64,000 nt of DNA, taken from the NCBI GenBank assembly GCA_019188255.1, contig JAETXT010000008.1, positions 1,860,001-1,924,000 of the forward strand, given 5' to 3'. Made by a program: the position numbers and the translations under genes. Every line of letters starts with the position of its first letter. Positions within the stretch are counted from its first letter, which is position 1. Of this stretch, positions 1 through 12,212 are shown in pieces. This DNA is from Verticillium longisporum. Taxonomy: Eukaryota; Ascomycota; Sordariomycetes; Glomerellales; Plectosphaerellaceae. The notes under the pieces were generated by a model. That model was given only the letters and a program-made list of their open reading frames with translations, did not search any database and was not told the origin of the DNA.

Positions 1-1391
<1,391 letters not shown>

Positions 1392-2897
1392 TCATACAAT
1401 TTTCTTCAGATCGAACCCTGCCAGCCTGTGCCTCGCAACCAGCAGGAAACAGGTGCTCACCACCATCGTCATGCCGCAAAACAGCTGAAGACCCAGGTAC
1501 TCGCCGCCCTGCGCCGCGACGATGGCACCGGCAATGGGGCTGCCTGTTAGGGCGCCGAAGGACTGCACGGCAAAGGCCGTGCCCGTCCGGATGCCAATCT
1601 GTCGAATGTCGGAGATTTGCGCGATAAGGGCCGGTCCCAGTGAGATGAAGCCGCCCGACGAGAAGCCAAAGAGGACCATGAAGAGGATGACGGTGACGTC
1701 GCTGCGACCGGGGATCCACAGGCCGAGGGTGACGATGGCGCTGAAGATGACAATGATGATCATGACGTTGTAGCGTCCCATCTTGTCGGCGACGATGCCA
1801 GGAATGATGCGACCGAGGATGCTGACGGCGTTCATGATGGGCAGCAGATAGGTCGTCAGCGTGGGGTCCATGCCCTGCTCCTTTGCCTGGATGATGATGT
1901 AGGTGAAGGGCAGGAACATGCCCCAGAAGAACATGAAGAAGCCGCAGACGAGGAGGGCCATGTTGGGGTCGCGCAGCGTGTCGACGTATTCTCGGAGGAC
2001 AAGAGGGCGCGGGTTCGGCGGGAGGCGAGACTTGACGGTGAAGCAGCTGACAGTCAGGAGGCCGAGGAAAAGGAAGGCGACGGCGCGGATCGTCCAGGGA
2101 AAGCCAACATTGAGGATCTCGGGGTCGATCATGCGGGACATCATGATGGGGAGAACGACGCCGCCGAGGGAGGAGCCCGAGACCATGATGCCGAGAGCGG
2201 CGGCACGGCGGCGGAAGAACCACGATGAAACGGATGCAAGGGAGGCGTTGAAGGCAGCCGAAGACCCCATGGATGCGACAAGCGACTGGGCGAGAATGAA
2301 CTGATAATACTGAGTGGCCAGCGAGGTCATCATGAGACCGAAGACGTACACGATGGTGCCGCCAATGAGAAGCGGCCGGGGTCCGTACGAGTCGTAAACC
2401 CGGCCGAAGATGGCACCGCCGAAAGTCATGCACCAGACCTGCATGCTCGTGATCCAACTGACCTCTGAGGCCGAGTAGTCGGACAGTGGGCCGCTGAGGT
2501 AGTAGTCTTGGAACACACCCACGCAGTTGACAAGACCAAAGGTACAGAACAGCGCGCACCAGCCTCCGAGAACAACGAGCCACGCTTCCAGGCCGCCGTC
2601 AGGAAAGTCGGCGGGATTGAAGCCGGTCGAAGGGCTGCTCATGGCTGCTTCGACATCCCCATCTGTCTTGGCCGTTGGTGCGACACCGGTCTTCTCCATA
2701 TCGGCTTGCACGACGTTGGCGGGTTCCGGGTAGACAACGGCCTCGGTGTGGTGGATCTGCGTCGGGATGCGGTCGAGTGACGGTCGTACTGTTGAACCAG
2801 ACTCGGTTCGTGGTCTACGTTGATTTGTGGCCGCCTTTTCGGCCGCGATGAATGAGTTGGACGAATCCGACATGTCGCTTGTTGTTGATCGCGGCAT
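1392..2897 (-). CDS. MFS monocarboxylate-type transporter
   Basis: This is an uninterrupted 501-residue frame starting at an ATG at 2897. A hydrophilic N-terminal tail of about 100 residues is followed by [18 protein letters not shown]. That DGG-x-xAW block opens TM1 in fungal monocarboxylate-porter (MCT/Mch) proteins. About twelve hydrophobic segments follow, with [17 protein letters not shown] as the TM2-3 loop (D-x-x-G-x-R) and a long central loop near residues 280-310. The protein should sit in the plasma or organelle membrane and move a monocarboxylate or related small solute; the substrate cannot be told from sequence. It is intronless. The family call is firm and the substrate is open. 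Confidence 0.88.
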   Translation of the reverse strand: MPRSTTSDMSDSSNSFIAAEKAATNQRRPRTESGSTVRPSLDRIPTQIHHTEAVVYPEPANVVQADMEKTGVAPTAKTDGDVEAAMSSPSTGFNPADFPDGGLEAWLVVLGGWCALFCTFGLVNCVGVFQDYYLSGPLSDYSASEVSWITSMQVWCMTFGGAIFGRVYDSYGPRPLLIGGTIVYVFGLMMTSLATQYYQFILAQSLVASMGSSAAFNASLASVSSWFFRRRAAALGIMVSGSSLGGVVLPIMMSRMIDPEILNVGFPWTIRAVAFLFLGLLTVSCFTVKSRLPPNPRPLVLREYVDTLRDPNMALLVCGFFMFFWGMFLPFTYIIIQAKEQGMDPTLTTYLLPIMNAVSILGRIIPGIVADKMGRYNVMIIIVIFSAIVTLGLWIPGRSDVTVILFMVLFGFSSGGFISLGPALIAQISDIRQIGIRTGTAFAVQSFGALTGSPIAGAIVAAQGGEYLGLQLFCGMTMVVSTCFLLVARHRLAGFDLKKIV

Positions 2898-4490
2898 TGT
2901 GATGGCTTTTTGAGATCCGTGTAATTGACGATGAACTTTCTCCGCGTCTTGTTCAAAACGGGGACCTTAGCCTCCTTTAACCTCTGCCAAAAGTTTGATC
3001 TGTTCGCTGTGAAGCTATGTGCGGAAGACGGAAGACGGAAGGCGGATGTAAGGTGCCGAGCCCGAGTAGTGCGAAGATCGCGCCCTAGTACAGACAGCGA
3101 TTGGCAGGTCGAGTTCGGGGCTACAGCCTCTTCAGCCGGTCGTTAGAAATCACCGTAGTCTCGGGTTTATGGCCACGGAGCTTAGCAATCGCGGCGTGAC
3201 GCGGTCGTTATGTCTGTAGAGCTGCAGGATTGCTGCAGTAGGGGGTGACTGAAGGATCGCATCGAGAAAAGGAAAGGAACCACGCCCTTCAACGACAACC
3301 ATGGACGCGATTGGACCATGATCTCCTATATGACTGACAAAACGACCATTTTTCTCACTCTGACTCCATAAGTCGACAAGGGGGGTCTGCGGTAAAGGCA
3401 TAGCTAATCTGGGTTGGCCACTGCTGGTTGCGGCCGACATCCGCGTGTCATGGCGGTCGGTCCCTGGCGGCCGCAAGACTGTGGGGCGACAAGACCTGAA
3501 TCTGCAACTGTTCGAGCTTTCTCTGTGTATTCTTGGTGCGCAGCCTCTCATTCTCAATCTTGAGAGCGGTTTGAGTCGAGTACGGGGTCAGTAAATGGCT
3601 TGCATTTCTTGGCTCGCGGAGCTTATTGCGCTGCACAGTAACGCTGTATCGGTTGCCCGCCCGGCGTCACCACCATGGGTAACTCAGTGTGAGAGATCCA
3701 ACACGTGAAAGAAAGCCAGAAGGCGGATGGTTGGCTGAATCCGGTTAAGACGGCAAGGGGGTCGCTGATCCTGGTGGGAATAAACGTCGGCGACAGCAAA
3801 ACGCGAAGGCCGAGCAGCCCCAATTACGACATTGCCTCGTGGCTTGCGTGCGCTGAGAAAAGCAACTGGTCAAAGCTGAGCTCTGGTCCGGTTCATCAGC
3901 ACGGCAAATACAGTAGCAAGTGATAGAACCAAATGCCAGAGTCCACATACGGTTCATGATTGAATGACTCAACCGGCGGCCAGTAGCCAGTGGACAGCCA
4001 TCGATATTGTATGCACAGCGAACACGAGCTCGGACATGAAATCTGATCGGCGCACTGAAGCTGATCGTAATCCTTGCGACCAGGTTCCATGGTTCTCAGA
4101 TACACCCGGATACAACGTGCTGTCGACGTGAAGTTTCACCATGAAATTAATCGGCGATCACGTTACACACAATCAGAATTCTTTACGCACGGGTTTGCAG
4201 GGGCTGCATTGCGAGACTGGGCACCAACGGCTTTCATTGCTCCTGGTGGCAGCTCGGCCGTATTTCCGCTCGGCTCCGTAGACATTGATAAGCACGCAGC
4301 ACCTTGTGGCTCTTCGCGGGGATGACCAAAAGAATTGCCGAGATAAGTAAGAGGGATATCGTCGGATCCGATCGTCATGGGTCTATTACACAGTAAAGGT
4401 ACACGGTCGAGGCGCGTTGGTGCGGCATCGAATTTCCCGGCCGAGGACATATCCCCGACAAGCGATACAGCCAAAATCGGCCGAGTCGAA
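2898..4490. other. Intergenic, 1.6 kb
   Basis: No gene could be supported. A minus-strand segment at 3448-3636 encodes a short coil-like stretch (LKIENERLRTKNTQRKLEQL), but its frame closes on both sides and no splice sites join it to a recognisable domain. It may be a decayed fragment of a regulator. Confidence 0.4.
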
Positions 4491-5760
4491 TCACCGGACG
4501 AACTCCTTCAAATCCTTTGCGTCTTCGAAGCTTACCTTGCCGTCCTTCGCGACACTCGCGATATGAATGGCTGACGGGGCTTGCTCTGTGGATGCCGCCT
4601 CCACGGCCTTTGGCTGGGAGGAAAGTTCGATAGCCTTGGGAACTACACCCGCTTGTGCATCCGAGATCTCGTTGACCTCCCGATTTGTCAAAACATCGGC
4701 AACGCGCACGCCGCGGCTCGACATCAGCAGCGTCGTGGGTCCACGGAACTGAAGGAAGAGTCTGTCGCCCCAGATGGTCCTCCGCATCGATGTCCTCAGG
4801 CTGAAGAGGAAGCGGCCAATTGCCTTGTAGGTGTCTGTGTCTCGCATGGCCTTGAAGAACTTGGTTTCGTGGAAGAGGCCGGTGACGCTCGGAATCTGGA
4901 GTCGGAACGACGAAGACTTCAGGCGGAATGGCAGAGGCGGGTTGCGCGAAACCGAGTAAGCGACGACGTGCGATGGGTGAGCGACAAACTCCTCGCCGTC
5001 ACCAAGTGTCAGTTGATAGATTTGGCCTGGTGACGACAGCGCTGCCAACCCACGGCCAGTAAGATGCGTTGAACCCCAGTGCGCCAGCGACAAGCCCCTG
5101 CTGATACGCGGGCTGAGTGAGAGGGTGTGACCGGTCCATGCCAATAGCGCATTTCGCTGCGCGACCATGTAGTCCGTGGTACCGTCAAGGTGGAGGATAG
5201 AGAAAGTGGTAGTCGGGGATTTCGTCGAGATCAGGGCCGTCAGCGGGGTTGATGACGATATCCTCTGGTACAAGAAGGGGATGCCTAGGAAGGCTCGGGA
5301 GAAGGGTGAGAGGATGGAAAGCGTCGATTGCGCCTGGTCACATGGTCAGCATGATTTATTATTATTTTCTGATCGCACTCGAACCGCCCATGTGGGCATA
5401 CGTTATCTGCCTGGCCAGCTACACCAACCAGTGTGCCTCGTCGAGTGTAAAGCTTCTGCGAAGGAGAGAGGGTGACGGAGAGCATCGAATATGGTGACCC
5501 AAGGACTTCGAAACGAGCATCTGTACGAAACAGTCAGAAAAAAGCCCGCCATCCAGGAATGGAGTCGAGAAGCTCGTACCGGCAACATCGTGGACAGAGG
5601 TATTCGCAGGAGCCCCAAACGCATCTGCTCCAACGCGAGGGGTCTCAGTAGTGGGCGCGGCGCTGATCTGGATGGTTCTGCATTGGCGGCAGGATGATGG
5701 CCGTGTCTTGACAGTCCTCAGGCCTCTAGCCGTTCGGATCAATGGCGATTGACCATGCAT
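4491..5760 (-). CDS. AIM24: AIM24-like mitochondrial protein, three exons
   Basis: Exons are 5580-5760, 5402-5520 and 4491-5333, with introns of 59 and 68 bp. Both have GT-AG ends and the joined frame is 380 residues. The first exon begins with an Arg-rich, acid-free leader ([20 protein letters not shown]), as expected of a mitochondrial presequence. After the first junction comes [20 protein letters not shown], then [10 protein letters not shown], the start of the AIM24 beta fold. The rest covers [12 protein letters not shown] and the C-terminal [16 protein letters not shown] block. In yeast, Aim24 is an inner-membrane protein that supports MICOS assembly and respiratory-chain function. The gene is divergent from the kinesin gene across a 377-bp shared promoter. 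Confidence 0.9.
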
Positions 5761-6137
5761 GATGGCGGCTGGTGGGGGGAAGAGGAGCTATGGCGACAAA
5801 GCACCAGTTCGTGAAGCTCTACCAGACGGATTCGAGATGCGGCAAAAAGTCGGAACGGCAATGACGAGAGCTGGTGTGAGCTCCAAGCTCGAGAATTCCT
5901 GGCTTTCGATATCACGTGACATGCTGTTGCTGGGGCGACATTGCTATGACGCGGGACCCCTGCTGACTTTGGCGAGGTTTGGCCCAAGCTTTCTTCCCGC
6001 TCCGCCCTTGCAACGACGAACCATCTTCTCCCACAACGAACACCACGAAACTGCTTTGGAGCGGTGATTGCCAGTGCCTTTCCTTCCTTTGGCGTGCCTC
6101 TTCTCTTTTCTTTGGAGTCAATTGGCCAGCATACACC
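5761..6137. promoter_or_regulatory. Shared divergent promoter, AIM24 / kinesin
   Basis: The two start codons face away from each other across 377 bp. A palindromic TCACGTGA (5912-5919, core CACGTG at 5913-5918) lies near the middle. CACGTG is the E-box bound by bHLH factors of the Cbf1 type. No TATA box is evident. That the site is used is inference. Confidence 0.45.
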
Positions 6138-8325
6138 ATGTCTGTACGAGTCGTTGCGCGCATCCGTCCGCTGCTCCCCAAGGAGCTTGACAAGGACACC
6201 ATTGTCACAGCAGACAGCACCGAAGAGGGCAAGCCGGCTACGCTCGTCAAGATCCCGAACCCCAAGAACGAATCGGAAGAGTTTTCGTTCGCGTTCAACA
6301 GTGTCTATGACCAGGCTGCGACGCAAGAGGCGCTATTCGCTTCAGAGGGTACGCAGGATTAGATGGTGTAGGACAGAATTCGCGTCAATACGGCTCTAAC
6401 ATTTGGCTCTAGTCTCACCACATCTCAAGTCTCTATTCCAAGGTCTCGACGTCACCATATTTGCCTATGGAGTTACCGGAACCGGAAAGACGCACACCAT
6501 GCGAGGCGGTCTCAAGCTGGCTGATCGAGGCGTCATCCCTCGGCTGCTGAGCGGCATCTACAGGAGAGGAAAGAAGACCACGAAGGACACGGACGGTCAG
6601 ACAACAGTGGATGTGGCCCTCTCCTACTATGAAATCTACAACGACAAGGTCTTCGACTTGATGGAACCCCCCGAGAAGAGACTGCCCGCTGGTCTGCCGC
6701 TGCGCGAGAAGGATGGCAAGACCATCGTGGTGGGCCTCTCCGAGCGACCTTGTCAGGACCTGAAGGACTTCGAGAAACTGTACATCGAGGCCAACAACAA
6801 CCGCGTCACTGCGTCGACCAAGCTCAACGCGCACAGTAGTAGAAGCCATGCTATCCTACGCGTCAAGGTCACACAAACCACTGGCGACGTGGTCAGGGAG
6901 AGTACCGCTTCCGCCATTGACTTGGCTGGATCCGAAGACAACCGCAGAACAGACAACGGAAAGGAGCGCCTTGTCGAGTCGGCTGCCATCAACAAGAGTC
7001 TGTTCGTTCTTTCGCAGTGTATCGATGCCATCTCCCGAGGCGACAAGCGCATTCCTTACCGCGAGTCCAAAATGACGCGCATTCTCAGCCTCGGCCAGAA
7101 CAACGGCATCACAATCATGATCCTGAATTTGGCACCACTCCGAAGCTACCATCTCGACACGTTGAGTAGTCTCAATGTCAGCTCGCGGGCGAAGCGAATC
7201 GAAGTCCGCGAAATCGAGAACGAGGTTGTCTTCAAGCAGGTACCTCGCACAAACTCGAACAACGGCGCTGGAACGATGCGCCAAGCACTGCGGCCATTGG
7301 CCAATGCGCACAACGTCCACAGCGGCGTCATGGCCAACAAAGAGAAGGCTGCCGATGCGACGCGGCCCGTCAAGGCGTTTAGTGTCTACACTGACAAGAG
7401 CAAGCCTACTGCCATGGCGCGTCCGGCTGCCGTTATCACTCAGGTCCGCAAACGGCCCTCCGATTCCGACAGCCTTCCTCGACCGACCAAGATCCTGAGA
7501 CCTAGCCAGCCTCTCCATTCTGCGCAAACAAAACTTTCCATCTCCGCCGATCAGCTCAAGGCTTTGGTCGAGAAGAAGGTTAGCGAGATTCTTGCCGCGA
7601 GAGTCAGCCAAGCGGCTGAGCCTGTTGCACCTGCTGTAGCGGCAGTTCATCCCGATATCAATGATGCTGTGCAGAAGAGACTGGAGGCTCTCGAGAGGCG
7701 GATACAGGAAGACGAACGACGAGAAGACTCAAGATCTGATGGCCTAAGGCACCTGCTGCTGGCACGGCAGGCCAAGGAGAAGGGTGACGACGCGACTGCA
7801 CTGGAAATGTACGAGCTCGCGCTCCCCTTCTTCCCTGGCCAGGCCAAGCTCCTCGGCAAAATTGAGAAGCTTCGCGCGCGGCTCGGTATGGACGTGGATG
7901 AAACCGCAAAGGAGTCGAGGCGGAAGCGCCGAAAGGTCGTTGCGTTGGATGAAGATGAGTATCATGGCGCCGCCGATGCCGACGCGGACGCAGATGAGAG
8001 TTTTGTGTACCGCGACCCCAAGCCCAGAAGCAAGAAGACTGCCAAGCATGTCAAGGCTTCCGTTGCCTTGACATCAACTGCCTATGAGCCAACATCACCG
8101 CGCTCTCAGCAACTGCTTGACATTGTCAACTCGAGAGATCTGGCACAGATCCAACGTCTACACGGCTTTGGGGCGAAGAAGGCGAGGGACTTGGTGGACT
8201 TCTTGCGTTTGATGGGCGAAGATGACGATGGAAACATTTTCACCTTGGCCCAGCTGAGAACTGTCCCTGGCATGGGAGGCCGCACTGTCGAGCGGGCGTA
8301 TGAGGGCCTTGTCGGTGCCGTGTGA
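6138..8325 (+). CDS. Kinesin-10/Kid (KIF22)-like motor with C-terminal helix-hairpin-helix
   Basis: Exon 1 is 6138-6348 and exon 2 is 6413-8325, with a 64-bp intron; the product is 707 residues. The motor domain fills roughly residues 1-330. It has SVRVVARIRPLLP at the N-terminus, the P-loop GVTGTGKT (90-97), switch I NAHSSRSHAI and switch II IDLAGSED. A basic, low-complexity stalk with a short coiled coil (EKKVSEILAARV, RLEALERRIQEDERRE) follows. The last 70 residues contain LAQIQRLHGFGAKKARDL and LRTVPGMGGRTVERAY, a pair of helix-hairpin-helix motifs as in the DNA-binding tail of Kid/KIF22. Such motors bind chromosome arms and push them along spindle microtubules. Exon 1 joins exon 2 in phase 1 to give SEVSPHLKSLFQG, which matches the family. 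Confidence 0.9.
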
Positions 8326-9004
8326 GTTTGGGCCTATGGGCTGGCTTTGTTGCATGGTTAATTCTGGACGATGCAGGGTCAGCGAGGCGTTTGCAAGTCG
8401 GGGCGCGTGGGGCTGCATATCACCGGGGTTAGGAGTTTTGTGTCTGGCGCTCATTGGGAGGCCACGGACGCGTTGGTCTTTTCGTTTTTGATTTTTTTGA
8501 TTTTGGCGAAGTACGATGCATGAAATGCGAACGCTCACTGCACTCTAACATCATTGAACCATCTATGGTGATGTCTGTGCGTCCGAATCATTTAGACTCA
8601 TTACCTCAGTCATGAACACCACAGCAACTGACCGTGCTGGCAGGTGCAGAACTTGAGAAAGAACTCCTAGCGGCTTCGTCTTTGAAAGTTCCGTTGGTAT
8701 CTGGATCAAGCTGTGAGCCTCATGTGGGAGGCCGACCAGAAAAAGCATGTAAATGGATCTCTTTGAATCACGCAGGATATGGCTACCCAATCTAGTAGCC
8801 TGGCACACTGCCTTTCAAACAATCGCCGCATGTAGTAGCAGTATCCTGAAGGGGGTCCAAGTCTCCTTTTGACGAGACGGGGAACAACTTGAAGAGTTCT
8901 TGCTTCTTCTAGCAGCCTCTTGTTGGCCTGCACTGTCGGGTATAAGTAATAGGGAATGACCCAAGAACACGATATGACTGACAGCGCAAAACACACATTC
9001 TTCC
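8326..9004. other. Intergenic, 679 bp
   Basis: This lies between two genes on the same strand. No gene or repeat is visible. Confidence 0.5.
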
Positions 9005-10768
9005 ATGCTCACAGACACTATGACTTCCAGTTCTCGGAGCTCGGGGAGTACCAGCAGTGCCTCTGCGCCCCGCGTTAAGAGTTTCGATTCCGACCCTGAA
9101 ACTCAGCTTCGATATCTTGCCCCGCCTCAGCAGGACCAACATCAAGATGAATTTGCTTCCAGTCCACTGATGACAGTGCCTGTTCTCAAGGCCTGTCCAG
9201 ACATCCAACACGGTCTCATTGGAGTCAGCTGTGTCTCGTCCAAGCAACTCAATGGTTCTGAGAGCAAGGCGGACGTTCTTTCAGCAAGGGTCTACCAGAA
9301 CGTCACCGCTCCGGCTTCGACATTCATCTGTGGCAGCCAGGGAGCTGGCAAAAGCAACACGCTTGCTTGTCTCTTGGAGAACTGTCTACTACGCAGCAAG
9401 CTTGGCAGCCTCCCTCGTCCTCTGACGGGAATCGTGTTTCATTACGATGGATTCAACTCGGACCTAATCGGGCTTCCCTGCGAAGCTGCCTTCCTTGCGT
9501 CTGACCGGCAAGTGAGGGTTCGCGTTCTTTGTGCGCCCACCAACATTCAGACGATCAAGGTAAGCATCACATATCCAGCAACGGTAAGAAATTCATGTTG
9601 ACGACGAGAATTCCAAGAATACCTATGCCCGGATTCCCAACGTCGTCATTGAGCCTTTCCGCCTGAGAGACGAAGATCTCAACACGCAAAGAATGCTCAA
9701 CTTAATGGCAGTAGGCGCCGGGAACGTACCCCTCTACATGCACGTTGTGACACGCATTCTGAGGGAGATGAGAATTAGCCAGCAAACTTCCGGCCAACCA
9801 TTTGAATATGCGCAGTTCAAGGCCAGGATGAACAATGAAGACCTACAAATTGCGCAATCGGTTCCCCTTCAACAGAGACTGGACACTTTGGAGAGTTTCA
9901 TGGCATCACCGCCAATTCGTTCGAAAAAACAGAAGAAGGTTATGAAAACGGCGGAAGGAAACAACTGGACGCCTCGCGTAAGTTTCCGTTCGATTTCTTG
10001 GGGCTATACTTACGAAAGTCTTAGGCAAGTCAACTCATCATCGTCGACCTTTCCTGCCCATGTGTTACGTCGGACATGGCATGCTCGCTGTTCAACATAG
10101 CACTTCAACTGTTTCTTGAAGGTGACAAAAGCGTCAGTCGAGTAGTTGCTCTGGACGAGGCGCACAAGTACATGAGGGATACTTCGCCGGAATCGTGCAT
10201 CTTCACGGAGAATCTCCTGGGCGTCATCCGGCTGCAAAGACATCTCGGCACGCGAGTCATCATCTCTACGCAGGAGCCGACGGTTTCGACAAAGCTCCTC
10301 GACCTGTGCTCCGTGGCGATCGTTCATCGCTTCACGTCTCCGGACTGGCTCCGTGCACTCCAGAAACATCTGGCCGGAGTGTCCTCGTTGGTGCCAACAG
10401 AGAACGAGGAGACCGAGGCTGAGAAGAACCATGGGAGACCTGGCGTGCACCCCATCACTGTCCGCGGAAGAGACCCTGCTGCCGAGCTCTTTTCGCTCAT
10501 CGTCAACCTTCGCACTGGCCAGGCTTTGGTGTTCTCGCCCAGTTCTATCATTGGCAGCAAAAACTTTGATCGTGAATGTACGGATGGAAATAAGGGAGTC
10601 AAAAATGACGATACCGACAGTTCTGACGACTCAAGCAGTGGGAATGACAGCTCAGAGGATTCCGATCAGACTCTTGAAGCTGCAGAGCGTCTTTCCCATC
10701 GGGTTTTGAGAGTGAACATCCGCGCCCGGCTCACATCAGATGGAGGGCGGAGTGTGATGGCTTTGTAA
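9005..10768 (+). CDS. HerA/FtsK-superfamily P-loop ATPase, fungal, three exons
   Basis: The model is 9005-9559, 9618-9977 and 10025-10768, with introns of 58 and 47 bp, all phase 0; the product is 552 residues. Walker A is FICGSQGAGKSNTL. Two candidate acidic strands follow: QLIIVDLSC and VVALDEAHKYM, the second being the usual HerA/VirD4-type Walker B with DEAH. Downstream, LGTRVIISTQEPTVSTKLLD matches the sensor strand with a conserved Gln that follows Walker B in HerA-type DNA pumps. The C-terminus is acidic and Ser-rich (DDTDSSDDSSSGNDSSEDSD). The second exon could instead start at 9609, adding three residues. Proteins of this kind occur in fungi without an assigned role. No partner nuclease (NurA-like) is adjacent. 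Confidence 0.75.
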
Positions 10769-12212
10769 ACCCGATGATTATAGCATAGCCGCAGGATATT
10801 GACTTGATATCAAATGAGATGCAGTCATTGGTTGCATAATCTGAAGTCGAATGATGGGACTGACACTGTCGAGTTGGATCCAACAGTTGCTGCACCTCGC
10901 GGGTAGGCAAGCCAGTCAAACCTTCATATTACCAAAACACATTTCGTGTAACTGGGAAAAAGGCTGGATTTCTGTTTTCTAGACCGCCCAATATGGGAGA
11001 CATCATGTCAGACTCATGCCATGCATAAAGCAAAGGCCTCCCCCCATTAAAGAATGTTGAATGGGAAGCGGACATCTGTAAATTCTGAGTCGCATAAACT
11101 GCTGCTCTCGTGTTCTAAGGTTGTTACAAGGACTCGACGCCGAGCAATCGTGACTCTGCTGTCAGTTCTGATTCTATCGAATAGACAGAAATACCAAGGA
11201 GCATGAGAGCTTGAGACAGCAGTGCTCGTGTGGCCGCAGGCTTTCGGTGAGCTTTAATAGAACCAAAACGATTTTATTTCATTTGGAATGGCAACGAGTT
11301 CTAGAAGTCTTGTTGATTATGGAGCATGTCATTGATGCGAGCCGTGTGACAGCGATTCCAATGAGGCTTTCTCGAGGTTAAGGAGCCATTTGGCTGACCT
11401 AAGCGCCCTCAATTATGTGCAACAAACTCCTCATGTAAGGATGATGATCCGAATCATGACTCGCAGGTGGACCAACTCGGGCTAGAATCCCAGGCTCAAA
11501 AGGCCCCGGAAGTGGATCGCCATGTGCTCAACGTGGATTTCGATTTTGCATTCTTTGAGGTCTCCGGGCCCTTTGCTCCGCGTGATGGAGCCTACACTCC
11601 AGGGCGCCTGCATGTGCATCGTCCAAATGACAGCCGATGACGCCCGTGACTTATTTTGGTACCTAACAGAGGAATGCGTGCGGGCGAGCAGGAACAACCA
11701 ATGACATCACGAAGCAGTAGCAGCCTCTCACGCATGGCTTTCCAGAGATTGGCGTCACCCTGAGCGGTGACGCGAGGCAAAATCCAATGTGAGGGGCAGG
11801 AGTGGCTGAGGTGCCAAGGAAATAGTCACAGCGCCAGCACCAATTGACACCAGGAGCAGGCAGTGACAGGGGGGTTCCGATGGACAGGGAGAAGGCGCGG
11901 GAGGACCTTCCACTCCCAGATTCGCACCAGCCCCACGCCTGGCGAACGAAGAGGGAAGGAAGGCTGGATCTCGATCTGGGTTTCGGCAGGACATGGGCGT
12001 CCCCCCTTCTGCTCCCCAGTCCGTTCTCGTAACCCTATCGTAGTCCACAGCAATCTGCCTCATCCATCTTGCGGCGCATCTCTAGCCTGCTCACCACACG
12101 CATTTTGCCACCGCGTACCTACCTCTTTCGAGCCTCACACAAACCTTCATCGCCCGCTTCACCTTGTAACCACAGTGCCCGCACATCGTCTAGCCCTGCA
12201 CCATGCCACGAC
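10769..12212. other. Intergenic, 1.4 kb
   Basis: This is the 3' flank of the ATPase gene and the promoter/leader of the histidine kinase gene. A frame open from 12069 into the kinase starts with TTG, not ATG, so I treat it as leader. Nothing else is recognised. Confidence 0.45.

Noticed and set aside
3150..3636. Possible regulator fragment with a short coiled coil on the minus strand
   Set aside because: The frames do not connect through plausible splice sites and no DNA-binding motif is present. It may be a decayed gene but is not supported.
12069..12212. N-terminal extension of the histidine kinase
   Set aside because: The frame there starts with TTG; the first ATG is at 12213 and the extension looks like a translated leader.
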